The notes under the pieces are model-generated. The model saw only the letters and a program-made list of their open reading frames with translations. It ran no database searches and was not told the origin of the DNA. Below are positions 16,325 to 24,324 of a DNA stretch of 64,000 nt, in pieces. The position numbers and the translations under genes were made by a program. Origin of the DNA: CAVTSA01 sp963790575 (GTDB lineage: Bacteria; Chloroflexota; Dormibacteria; Dormibacterales; Dormibacteraceae); NCBI GenBank assembly GCA_963790575.1, contig CAWBPD010000008.1, forward strand, positions 124,001-188,000. The letters run 5' to 3'. Position 1 is the first letter of the stretch, and every line of letters begins with the position of its first letter.

Positions 16325-17983
16325 TCAACTCGAGAGGAGACGCCCGTCCTCCAGCCGCAGCACCTGGTCGGCGATCTCCAGGAGACCCGGGTCGTGGCTG
16401 CCGATCAACGCCGTGATCCCCTGCGCGCGCACCACGGTCTCGAGCAGCCGGATGATCTGGCGGCCGGTGTCGGTGTCGAGCTGCCCGGTCGGCTCGTCCG
16501 CGATCAACAGGTCGGGCTCGCCGGCCAGAGCGCGCGCGATCGCGACCCGCTGTTGCTCCCCGCCCGACAGCTCGTCCGGCCGCTGCCCCACGTGCTCCTC
16601 CAGGCCCACCAGGCGCAGCAGCAGTCGAACCCGTTCCTCCCTCTCCTGGCGGTCGACCCCCGCGATGCGCAGCGGGATCTCCACGTTCTCTGCCGCGGTC
16701 AGGATGGGGAGCAGCCCGAAGGATTGGAAGATGAAGCCGATGGTGCTCCCGCGCAGCGCGGCGCGCTCGGCCTCGGACATCCCCGTCAGCTCCCGGCCGG
16801 CGATGGCGACGATCCCGCCATCCGGGGTGTCGAGACCGCCGACCAGGTTCAGCAGCGTGGTCTTGCCCGAGCCCGACCGCCCATACAACACCGTGAGCCG
16901 GCCCCGCTGCACGGTGAACGAGACGTCCCGCAGCGCCTGCACGCCGACGTGGCCCTGACCGAACGTGCGCGAGACCCGGCTGAGCGCGATCAGTGGACCC
17001 GCGGTGGGCTCCCGTACCCGCCGCCCCGACGCCGACAGAGCCGCCAGGTCATCGCCGGAGTCGCCGGCGACGGTGGGGCGACGCTCGTCCGGCCACACCG
17101 CGATGTGCCCGGGTTCGGACACCAGCCGGGCCCGGTCTCTCATGCCCAGAGGCTGGGTCATCTCGCGGGGCAGCTGGATCCGGCCGAACCGGTCCATGAC
17201 GGCGTACTCGACCGCCTGCTGAGTGGCGTTGCCCGCCTCGTCGGTGACGTCTTCCCGCAGCGTCTCGGTGCTGGTGCGGCCGTTCCGGATCAGGACCGTG
17301 CGGCGGGCCTGCGCCGCCACCTCCAGGTCATGGGTGACGATCAGCACCGTGACGCCCAGCTCCAGGTTTACCTCCTTGATCGCGCCCAGCACGTCGGCCG
17401 CGCTCGCGGTGTCCAGGTCGCCGGTCGGCTCGTCGGCCAGGAGGAGCTGCGGCCGGTTCGCGAGCGCGGTCGCGATCGCCACCCGCTGCCGCTCGCCGGC
17501 CGCCATGTCTTCGGGACGCCGGTCCGCGCAGTGGCTCACCCGGAGCAGCTCCAGCAGCCGGCCTGCCCGGGTGGCCTCCTCGCGCCGGCCGGAGTGCGCC
17601 AGCCGCATGGGCACGACGACGTTCTGCCGGCCGGTCAGGTACGGCAGGAGATTGCGCGCGGCCTGCTGCCAGACGAATCCCACCACCGACCTCCGATATG
17701 CCAGCCGCCGGCGCCCGTTCAGCGCGCTCAGGTCGTGACCCGCGACCTGGACCTGTCCGGCGGTGGGCGTGTCCAGGCCGGCGACGATGTTGATCAGCGT
17801 GGACTTGCCGCTGCCGGAGGGACCGATGACGGCCGTCAGCTCGCCCCGGGCCACCAGCAGGTCCAGGCCCTGCAGCGCCTGCACCTCGACCCCGGACCGC
17901 CGGTAGATGCGCACGAGGCGGTCACACTCGATCATGGCGTCGGCCGGGAGTCCGCGCCCCGCTGACTGCTGTTCGCTGATCAT
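16325..17983 (-). CDS. Tandem ABC ATPase (LolD/MacB type) with an AbrB-like linker
   Basis: 552 residues hold two complete ATPase domains. Domain 1 has Walker A G-P-S-G-S-G-K-S, a degenerate signature M-A-A-G-E-R-Q-R and Walker B L-L-L-A-D-E-P-T-G. Domain 2 has G-R-S-G-S-G-K-T, the canonical L-S-G-G-E-Q-Q-R and L-L-I-A-D-E-P-T-G. Between them, M-D-R-F-G-R-I-Q-L-P-R-E resembles the start of a SpoVT/AbrB swapped-hairpin domain of about 35 residues. The asymmetric signatures suggest one weak and one active site. The ATG at 17983 follows AGGTGG and lies eight bases after the stop of the first FtsX-type permease, so it powers the two permeases of this operon. Confidence 0.85.
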   Translation of the reverse strand: MISEQQSAGRGLPADAMIECDRLVRIYRRSGVEVQALQGLDLLVARGELTAVIGPSGSGKSTLINIVAGLDTPTAGQVQVAGHDLSALNGRRRLAYRRSVVGFVWQQAARNLLPYLTGRQNVVVPMRLAHSGRREEATRAGRLLELLRVSHCADRRPEDMAAGERQRVAIATALANRPQLLLADEPTGDLDTASAADVLGAIKEVNLELGVTVLIVTHDLEVAAQARRTVLIRNGRTSTETLREDVTDEAGNATQQAVEYAVMDRFGRIQLPREMTQPLGMRDRARLVSEPGHIAVWPDERRPTVAGDSGDDLAALSASGRRVREPTAGPLIALSRVSRTFGQGHVGVQALRDVSFTVQRGRLTVLYGRSGSGKTTLLNLVGGLDTPDGGIVAIAGRELTGMSEAERAALRGSTIGFIFQSFGLLPILTAAENVEIPLRIAGVDRQEREERVRLLLRLVGLEEHVGQRPDELSGGEQQRVAIARALAGEPDLLIADEPTGQLDTDTGRQIIRLLETVVRAQGITALIGSHDPGLLEIADQVLRLEDGRLLSS

Positions 17984-17991
17984 CCCACCTC

Positions 17992-20712
17992 TCACGCCTC
18001 GTACTCCCCGGCGGCGATGCCCCCGCGGCGCCGAGCCGCGATCTCCACCCCCAGCATCAGCATCCCGAGCACCAGGAGGCCCGCCGCCATCACCACCAGC
18101 AGGAGCGGCTGGGGCGGGAGCGCGGCTGCCGAGGGCTCGCCGGTGAAGACCGACAGGTCGAGGCCGGGGCTCAGCAGCGGTGCCATCGCGACGGCGCACG
18201 CGACCCCTCCGGCGGCGCCCGCCACGATCTGGGGCATCACCTCGGCCACCACCAGCCGGTCCGCGCGCCGCCGCGCCAGCCCCAGCACCCGCAACCGAGC
18301 CAGCGCGGCGTCCCTGGCCGGGGCGCTCAGAAGCACCGCGACCAGGATGATGAGCGCGCTCAGCACCGCCGCCGCGGCCGTCCCCAGGGCGATCGCAACC
18401 GAGGCCCCCCGCGCGACCGGGGCGGCTGCCAGCGAGGCGAGGACGTTCGACCGGAGCGTGACCGCGGCGCCCGGAAGCTCACGGCGCACCACCGCCTGCA
18501 GCCGCGCTCCGTCGAGCTGAGGGCCGACCGCGAGCAGGATGCTCGGCGCGGGCGGGTTGGCACCCAGGGCCCACCTCGGTATCACCACCAAAGAGCTGTC
18601 CGCGACCCCGGGAACGCGGGAGACCGTCCCCACAGTCCGGACCGCGACCTGGCGGGTGCCGATTCCGAGCTCGGAGCCATGTCCGAGGAGTGGGGCGGCG
18701 GCGGGCGAAGTGAGCACCGGGACCGGACTCCCGCGCGCCGGATGCGCCAGGCCGGCCGCGGGAAACGCCGGCTCCGGTGTCGCCGCTACCAGCGCCGCGT
18801 ACTCGGAGGGATCGACCGCCGCCACCGTCAACGCCTCCCCACCCGCCGAGCCGGCCAGGACGATGATCGCCGCGGTGCGCTGGACCCCGGGAACGGCCTC
18901 GATGGCGCGCCTGGCGGCGGCGTCCAGCGGCCGGGGGGATATCGACGCGTCGATGATGGCGTCGGCGCCGGTCCGCTGCCAGGAGGTCGCCGTCTGGCCG
19001 CTGCTGACCGCCGAACGCACGGTGGCGCCGAAGGCCACCACCGAGAGTGCGAGGACCAGGGCGAAGACCGGCAGCACCGTCCCGACCGGCGCCGTCGCCG
19101 CCCGGGTGAACCCCACGAAGGCGGCCACCCCGTGCCGGTTGGTGGCCACCCGGCGCACCGCGCGCAGGGCCGGTGGGTACAGGCGCATGACCAGGATCGC
19201 CGCCGGCACCGCCACCAGCACCGGGGCCATGCTCGGGTACACGGGAACGCCCCCCGCCGATGACTCTCCACCCTGCGCCAGCACGGCCAGGCCGCCGGCC
19301 GCCGCCGCCACCAGCGCGACCTCCGCCGCCAGACGGGGTGCCGGAGACCACCGCCGGGCAGGCTCCGCGGCCGCCGCCGGGTTCAACCGACGGTGCTGCC
19401 ACATCGTGATCACCGGGAGGCTCGCCAGCGCCACCCCGACGGTGAGCGCGGGGAGCAGCCACCCCAGCGGCTCCGAGGGGCCGGGGGTGAGCGTCACCGC
19501 GAGCGCGCCCGCCACCAGCGCCGCCGGCAGCACCATCGCGGCCGCGGTCCGCAGCGCACGCAGGGCCAGCTCGCCGCTCGATGCCCCACGTGCGCGCAGG
19601 GCCGCGAACTCCCGGCGGCGCCGCTCGGCCACCAGGTAGGAGCCGAGGAGCACCACCACCGCGCCGACGATGGCCAGGCTGACCGACATCATGTCGAGCA
19701 CCTGCCCCGCCGCCCCATCCTGCTGGACGAATGCGCCGAGCACATCAGCGATGCCGGACGAGATCGTGACCGGCTCGGAGCCGCCGTAGAAGAAGCCGGG
19801 GGCTCCGGGCGGCAGGACCGGCTCCGTTTGGGCCTGGATCAAGGCGCCGTTCAGCGAGGACGCCTGGGCGGCGGTCAGCGAATCGAGCGCCAGCGGGAAG
19901 CTCCAGGACAGTTCCATGTCGGCGGGGCTGAACACGCTGGGCACCAACCCCAGCTCGCCGGAGGTCACGAACGCGCCCCCGGTCCAGTACGGCGGCTCGT
20001 TGGCGGACTTGTTGGCCAGCACCGGAGCGGCGGCGAGCGGCTGGGCGGCCCAGAAGGGCGCGCGCGGGAACAGAGGCCGGAGGATCCCGGTGACGACCAG
20101 GTCAGCGGCGGGACCGATCCCGATCACCGAGCCCGGCTGCAGTCCGAAGCGGGCTGCCGTGGCCGACGTGACGGCCACCTGAAGCAGACTCCCGGTGGGA
20201 GCGGGAGCGCCGGGGGCGGGACCCGCCCCCGGGAGACGGCCGGCCACCAGACGGGCGTAGCGCGTGAGGTTGTCGCGATAGAGGACTTTCATCTGCGGGT
20301 TGCGCAGGTTGGGGCCGGGCGACACCGCGGGCGCCAGGCCGGTGACCGGGGCCAGGCCGGTGGCAAGCTCGGTCCAGCCGCCGCTCGCGGCCAGCGGGAG
20401 ACCATCCCGCCTCAGACCGGCTGCCAGCGCGGCACGCGTGGCGGCGAACTCGGACGCGCCCGGCGCGGTGCCCAAGAAGCCACTGGCGTAGCCCGAGTAG
20501 TTCACACTTCCGATCACGTAGCGCTGGAGTGGCGCCGCCGCCGACAGCTCGCGTTGCAGAGCCTCGGTTCGCAGGCCCAGGCTTTCCCGGGGAGCGACCG
20601 TCGCCAGGAACGCACAGCACGCCACCAGCACGGCCAGGCCGACGGCCGCGGCGCCGCCCGAGCCCGTCACCGCCGCCCAGCCGGCCCGCAGGCGCCGCGC
20701 CCCTGCGCTCAC
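17992..20712 (-). CDS. FtsX-like ABC permease (second in operon)
   Basis: This is a 906-residue permease: an N-terminal helix (A-A-A-V-G-L-A-V-L-V-A-C-C), a large extracytoplasmic region, two groups of three helices typical of duplicated FtsX domains (first near L-L-G-S-Y-L-V-A-E-R-R-R-R-E-F-A-A-L-R-A-R-G), and a C-terminal group ending in a short cytoplasmic tail. The signature of positive residues followed by L-R-A-R-G-A-S is where these permeases contact their ATPase. The in-phase frame runs on to 22818, but the GTG at 20712 overlaps the stop of the upstream permease (GTGA), the rule in this operon. Confidence 0.85.
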   Translation of the reverse strand: MSAGARRLRAGWAAVTGSGGAAAVGLAVLVACCAFLATVAPRESLGLRTEALQRELSAAAPLQRYVIGSVNYSGYASGFLGTAPGASEFAATRAALAAGLRRDGLPLAASGGWTELATGLAPVTGLAPAVSPGPNLRNPQMKVLYRDNLTRYARLVAGRLPGAGPAPGAPAPTGSLLQVAVTSATAARFGLQPGSVIGIGPAADLVVTGILRPLFPRAPFWAAQPLAAAPVLANKSANEPPYWTGGAFVTSGELGLVPSVFSPADMELSWSFPLALDSLTAAQASSLNGALIQAQTEPVLPPGAPGFFYGGSEPVTISSGIADVLGAFVQQDGAAGQVLDMMSVSLAIVGAVVVLLGSYLVAERRRREFAALRARGASSGELALRALRTAAAMVLPAALVAGALAVTLTPGPSEPLGWLLPALTVGVALASLPVITMWQHRRLNPAAAAEPARRWSPAPRLAAEVALVAAAAGGLAVLAQGGESSAGGVPVYPSMAPVLVAVPAAILVMRLYPPALRAVRRVATNRHGVAAFVGFTRAATAPVGTVLPVFALVLALSVVAFGATVRSAVSSGQTATSWQRTGADAIIDASISPRPLDAAARRAIEAVPGVQRTAAIIVLAGSAGGEALTVAAVDPSEYAALVAATPEPAFPAAGLAHPARGSPVPVLTSPAAAPLLGHGSELGIGTRQVAVRTVGTVSRVPGVADSSLVVIPRWALGANPPAPSILLAVGPQLDGARLQAVVRRELPGAAVTLRSNVLASLAAAPVARGASVAIALGTAAAAVLSALIILVAVLLSAPARDAALARLRVLGLARRRADRLVVAEVMPQIVAGAAGGVACAVAMAPLLSPGLDLSVFTGEPSAAALPPQPLLLVVMAAGLLVLGMLMLGVEIAARRRGGIAAGEYEA

Positions 20713-23700
20713 GATGCCGCCAGCCCCCGCAGATTCCCGGCGCCACGGGTGCCCCACATCGCCCCCGCCGCCACCACCACCAGCGGGGCCGCGGCGACCA
20801 CCGCGGCGAGGACGATCTCCCACCCAAACGCGAACACCACCACCAGCGGCGGTACCGGGGGGGTGCCGTTGGCGGTCAGGGTGATGGACGGGATCAGGAG
20901 ATAGGCAACGCCGGTGCCGGCCAGCAGCCCCGCGCAGGCCGCCGGCAGGCTGAGCAGGAGCTGGTCCAGGGCCAGCAGCCGGGCGTGAGCGGCGGGTGCC
21001 ACGCCGAGCGCCCCCAGCAACGCGCGTCTCGCCCGACCGGCTCGTAGATCGACCGCGACCTTGGTGGCGAACCCAACCACCGCGAGCAACACCATGGCCG
21101 CGGCAACCACTCGCAGCATCTGCTGCTGGGTGGCGGACAGTGGGTCGGCGAGCAGCGTCGCGGCCTGGCCAGCCTGCGTGGAGACCGCCGAGCCCGACGG
21201 GAGTCCCGGTGGCACGGCGCCGCTCGCCGTCCGCAGCCACCACGACGTCACCGGCAGCGGCGCGTCGTGCCGGTTCACCAGCACCTCCTGCAGCACCGCC
21301 TGATCGACCACCAAGCCGCCGCCCGCGGCGGTCACCGTGGGGAAGGCGGTCACGACGGCCGCCACCCTCAACCGCAGGGTGTCCGTCCCCAGCTGGACCG
21401 CGACCGTCTGGCCCAGGCCGGCGCCGGTGTTGCCGGCGAAGGTCTGGGTCGCGATCGCGGGAATCACTGCCGGCGCCGGTGCGGTGACCGACACCGTGCC
21501 GCCCAGCGCCGGCGGCGGACCGCCCTCCTGCGCGGAGGTGGCGGGCACCGGCGCATACCCGGGCTGGAAGGTCAAAACCTGAGGGCCCACACCCTCGGCC
21601 CGCCAGGTCCCGGCCACCGGCTGGGATCCGGTGAGCGGCGACCCGGACACTGACGCCGGCACGCCCAGGTTGGTCAGGTCGGCGGAGTAGGCGGCAGGGC
21701 GCCAGCCCGCCAGCGAACCGCCCTTTGCGAAGGGCGTCGTGAAGGCTCCGCCACCCGGCGGCGCCACCGCCATGCTCTCGATCGTGAGCCGTGCCGGAGC
21801 CTGGCTGGTCAATGGGGCCGGCGGCAGCTGGTAGTCCAGGGTCAGCCCCAGCAGGCGGAGCGGGTACTCCGCACGGCCCGACGTCGACAGCACTCCGATC
21901 AGGCCGTGAGCGTGCCCGTCGCCGGGCAGGGACCCTGCGGGCACGGAGTAGACGGCGCCCGTTCCATCCTGGATCGACATGGTGGCCGATGCCGTTCCCA
22001 GGCCGGCACCCGGCCCCGGGTCGAGGCCGGCCACGAGCTCCAGGCGGGCCGGCCGGCCGGGCAGGACCAGGCCGGGCCGCCGGCCGCCGGGGGCGATGCG
22101 GCGCCAGAGCTCCGCGGCCGGGAGGGCGGAGAGGTCGCGCCGCAGGAGTACTGTGGTGGGGGCGGTCTCGGCGCCCACCGCGAGCAGCTCCCCGTTGCTG
22201 CCGGCGTCGACCACCGAGACCGGCGTGGCGGCGATGACTCCTCTTGCCCGCGTGACCGCGGCGACCGTATCGAGCGGGATCGCGGCCGGCTCGTCCACCC
22301 GCACCTCCGCGCCGGTGGCGAACGCCGCCTGATCGTGCGCCGACCGCTGCCAACTCGAGTACTGGGCGAGGGCCAGCGTGCCCGCCGCCACCGTGAACAC
22401 CGTCAGGACGACGGGCCCGGCCTGCCGGACGGGACGCCTGCCTAACTCCCAGGCGGCCAGGGCGGTGCCGATTCCCCTGGCCCGGGCGCTGACCCGGTCC
22501 GCCAGCCGGGCCGTCACCGGCACCGCGCGCAGCAGGAGCACGCTGATCGCGGCCAGGGCCAGCGTCGGCGCCGCGATCAGCACCGGATCGAGGCCGAGTC
22601 CACCCGACGACGTAACCGACACCGAGGAGACCCGAAGCTGCCACACGGCGATGGCGGCCAGGGCGAGCAAGGCGACGTCGGCCCCGGCGCGGACCAGGGT
22701 GGCCTGGGTGCCCCGACCGCTTGGTCCCACCCGCGCTCCGCGGGCCGTGTAGCCGCGCAGTGCCGCCCACAGCATGACCAGGGCGCAAACCACCACCACG
22801 CCCAGCGCTGCCAGCCACACCGGCGCGGTGGGTGCCCGCGCCTGCAGTCCCGCGCCCCCCGCCGATCCCGCGCCGGCCAGCACGTCCGCCACGGTCACGC
22901 CCGCGAACGCGCCCACGGCGGCGGCCGCGGCCCCGATCGGCACGCCCTCCAGCAGCGCCAGGTTGGCCTGCTGGCGGCGGTCGGCGCCCCGCGCGGTCAG
23001 CAACGCCGCCTCCTGCTCGCGGTGGCTGGCCAGCAGCCCGCCCGCCAAGGCCAGCGCGGCGACCGCGGGTACCAGCAGCTCGGCGGCGGCGACCGCCGCC
23101 ACTGACCTGGCGACGGCGAGGTCGGTCGCGGTGCCGCGCAGCAGGGCGGGCATGCCGGTCGTCACCACCAGCCCTACCGATGGCTGCTGCAGGACTGATT
23201 GAGCTTGGTCGATCCGGCCCGCCAGGCCGTTCAGCTCACCGGTGGCGATGCGGTCCGCCTCGGGCAGCGCCACCCACGATGCCTGCGCGACCGTGAGCGC
23301 ATTCCGGCCGAAGGACGCCGGGCTGACCACGATCGGCCCGTGAGCGGCGGGGCAGTTCCGGATGGTGGCGCCGCAGGTCCAGATCTGGTCCAGGGTCCAG
23401 TAGCTGGAGGCGGGGTCCCGCTGCCGGTAGGTGCCGGACACGCGCAGGATGAGCGCCGCGCCGCTGTTGAGGTCGCTCAGCTGGAGCAGCTCTCCCGGCG
23501 TCACGCCAAGCCGGTCCGCCATCGGCTGGGGCAGGGCGGCCGGGATCGAACCCCCGGACGGAGCCGGACCTGGCCAGGCACCGGTCACCAGCGCGGCATG
23601 GGCGCTGATCCGGGTCGGACTCGCGATCTCGGCCGGCTGCGCCGTTCCGCCGGTGCCGCCGTCCACCGCCAGCGGCCCGGACCAGACCGCCGTCTCGAGC

Positions 23701-23966
23701 TGGTAGGGGACGTCGCGCAGCGCCCCGTCCAGCGACCGCCGGACCGCCCGGGTGTCGGATCGGACGGTCGAGGAGTCCCCGACCCCGATCACGGTCACGG
23801 ACGCCTGCGGAGATCTCGTGAGTCGGGCGGTGGCGGCCTGCGGCAGGACCTGGTCCGCGATGCCGGCCAGGGCGCCCACCAGGGTGGCTGCGACCAGCGC
23901 CGTGAACGTCACCGTGGCGAGCGGAAGCCAGGCCGGCCGCACCCGGCGTCGCGGGAGCAGACCCAC
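20709..23966 (-). CDS. FtsX-like ABC permease (first in operon)
   Basis: This permease of about 1085 residues begins with a basic stretch (L-L-P-R-R-R-V-R-P-A-W) and a first helix (V-T-F-T-A-L-V-A-A-T-L-V-G-A-L-A). It continues with a large outer domain, a helix group around S-H-R-E-Q-E-A-A-L-L-T-A-R-G-A-D-R-R-Q, further outer sequence and a second group near the C-terminus. A GTG at 23966 is the nearest start before the first helix. The open frame continues upstream to 24461 through repeats and antisense sequence and is not coding. With the second permease and tandem ATPase it forms a MacB/LolCDE-like exporter; lipoprotein or peptide extraction is a reasonable guess. Confidence 0.8.
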   Translation of the reverse strand: MGLLPRRRVRPAWLPLATVTFTALVAATLVGALAGIADQVLPQAATARLTRSPQASVTVIGVGDSSTVRSDTRAVRRSLDGALRDVPYQLETAVWSGPLAVDGGTGGTAQPAEIASPTRISAHAALVTGAWPGPAPSGGSIPAALPQPMADRLGVTPGELLQLSDLNSGAALILRVSGTYRQRDPASSYWTLDQIWTCGATIRNCPAAHGPIVVSPASFGRNALTVAQASWVALPEADRIATGELNGLAGRIDQAQSVLQQPSVGLVVTTGMPALLRGTATDLAVARSVAAVAAAELLVPAVAALALAGGLLASHREQEAALLTARGADRRQQANLALLEGVPIGAAAAAVGAFAGVTVADVLAGAGSAGGAGLQARAPTAPVWLAALGVVVVCALVMLWAALRGYTARGARVGPSGRGTQATLVRAGADVALLALAAIAVWQLRVSSVSVTSSGGLGLDPVLIAAPTLALAAISVLLLRAVPVTARLADRVSARARGIGTALAAWELGRRPVRQAGPVVLTVFTVAAGTLALAQYSSWQRSAHDQAAFATGAEVRVDEPAAIPLDTVAAVTRARGVIAATPVSVVDAGSNGELLAVGAETAPTTVLLRRDLSALPAAELWRRIAPGGRRPGLVLPGRPARLELVAGLDPGPGAGLGTASATMSIQDGTGAVYSVPAGSLPGDGHAHGLIGVLSTSGRAEYPLRLLGLTLDYQLPPAPLTSQAPARLTIESMAVAPPGGGAFTTPFAKGGSLAGWRPAAYSADLTNLGVPASVSGSPLTGSQPVAGTWRAEGVGPQVLTFQPGYAPVPATSAQEGGPPPALGGTVSVTAPAPAVIPAIATQTFAGNTGAGLGQTVAVQLGTDTLRLRVAAVVTAFPTVTAAGGGLVVDQAVLQEVLVNRHDAPLPVTSWWLRTASGAVPPGLPSGSAVSTQAGQAATLLADPLSATQQQMLRVVAAAMVLLAVVGFATKVAVDLRAGRARRALLGALGVAPAAHARLLALDQLLLSLPAACAGLLAGTGVAYLLIPSITLTANGTPPVPPLVVVFAFGWEIVLAAVVAAAPLVVVAAGAMWGTRGAGNLRGLAAS

Positions 23967-24107
23967 CTCAGAGTTGTTGCGTGCCGAAAGTACCGTGTGA
24001 CTACCCAAAGGAAGTTGCCGCCGTAGCCCCACCGTAGCGGAGGCAACCGGCGGTGTGGCCCGCGCGGCTTCGAGCGCTCGTTCCGTCGCGATCGGCCACA
24101 CGCGACA

Positions 24108-24248
24108 ATGGCAATCGCGGTGAGCCAGTACATCACGAGGCCGCTCGACGTCGACACCTGGGACGCCTTCGCGCGGTTGTGCGAGAAGCAGGGCAAGAAC
24201 CATTGCGTGATGCGCAAGGTAGTGAAGGGACGATCGCCGGCAATGTAA
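24108..24248 (+). pseudogene. N-terminal fragment of a GNAT-like protein
   Basis: A 46-codon frame contains I-T-R-P-L-D-V-D-T-W-D-A-F-A-R-L-C-E-K-Q-G, which I recognise as the opening of a GNAT-associated family that continues G-V-W-G-G-C-W-C. The continuation is missing: after N-H-C-V-M-R the frame runs into the dispersed TTGCCGGC-type repeat and stops. It lies in the gap between the permease start and the end of the exopolysaccharide operon and is probably a truncated relic. Confidence 0.4.
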
Positions 24249-24290
24249 CGTCACTCGGTGCCGGATGACGTGCGTTTGCCGGCAAAGTAC
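24229..24290. repeat. Diverged copies of the GCCGGCAATG repeat
   Basis: GATCGCCGGCAATGTAACGT and GTTTGCCGGCAAAGTACCCT are related to the ATTGCCGGCGATGCAACCTC motif at 12.8 kb. They lie at the 3' end of the GNAT fragment. Confidence 0.45.
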
Positions 24291-24324
24291 CCTCTCGGGC
24301 GGGAGGAGGTGGAACGGGTAGGGG

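Noticed and set aside
14963..17965. A 1000-codon open frame on the plus strand.
   Set aside because: It is antisense to the acyltransferase and ABC ATPase genes, which have unmistakable family motifs. Its composition is typical of a GC-rich shadow frame.
20712..22818. Extension of the second FtsX permease to 1608 residues.
   Set aside because: The extra 700 residues overlap the first permease in another frame and lack hydrophobic segments. A GTGA overlap gives a natural start at 20712.
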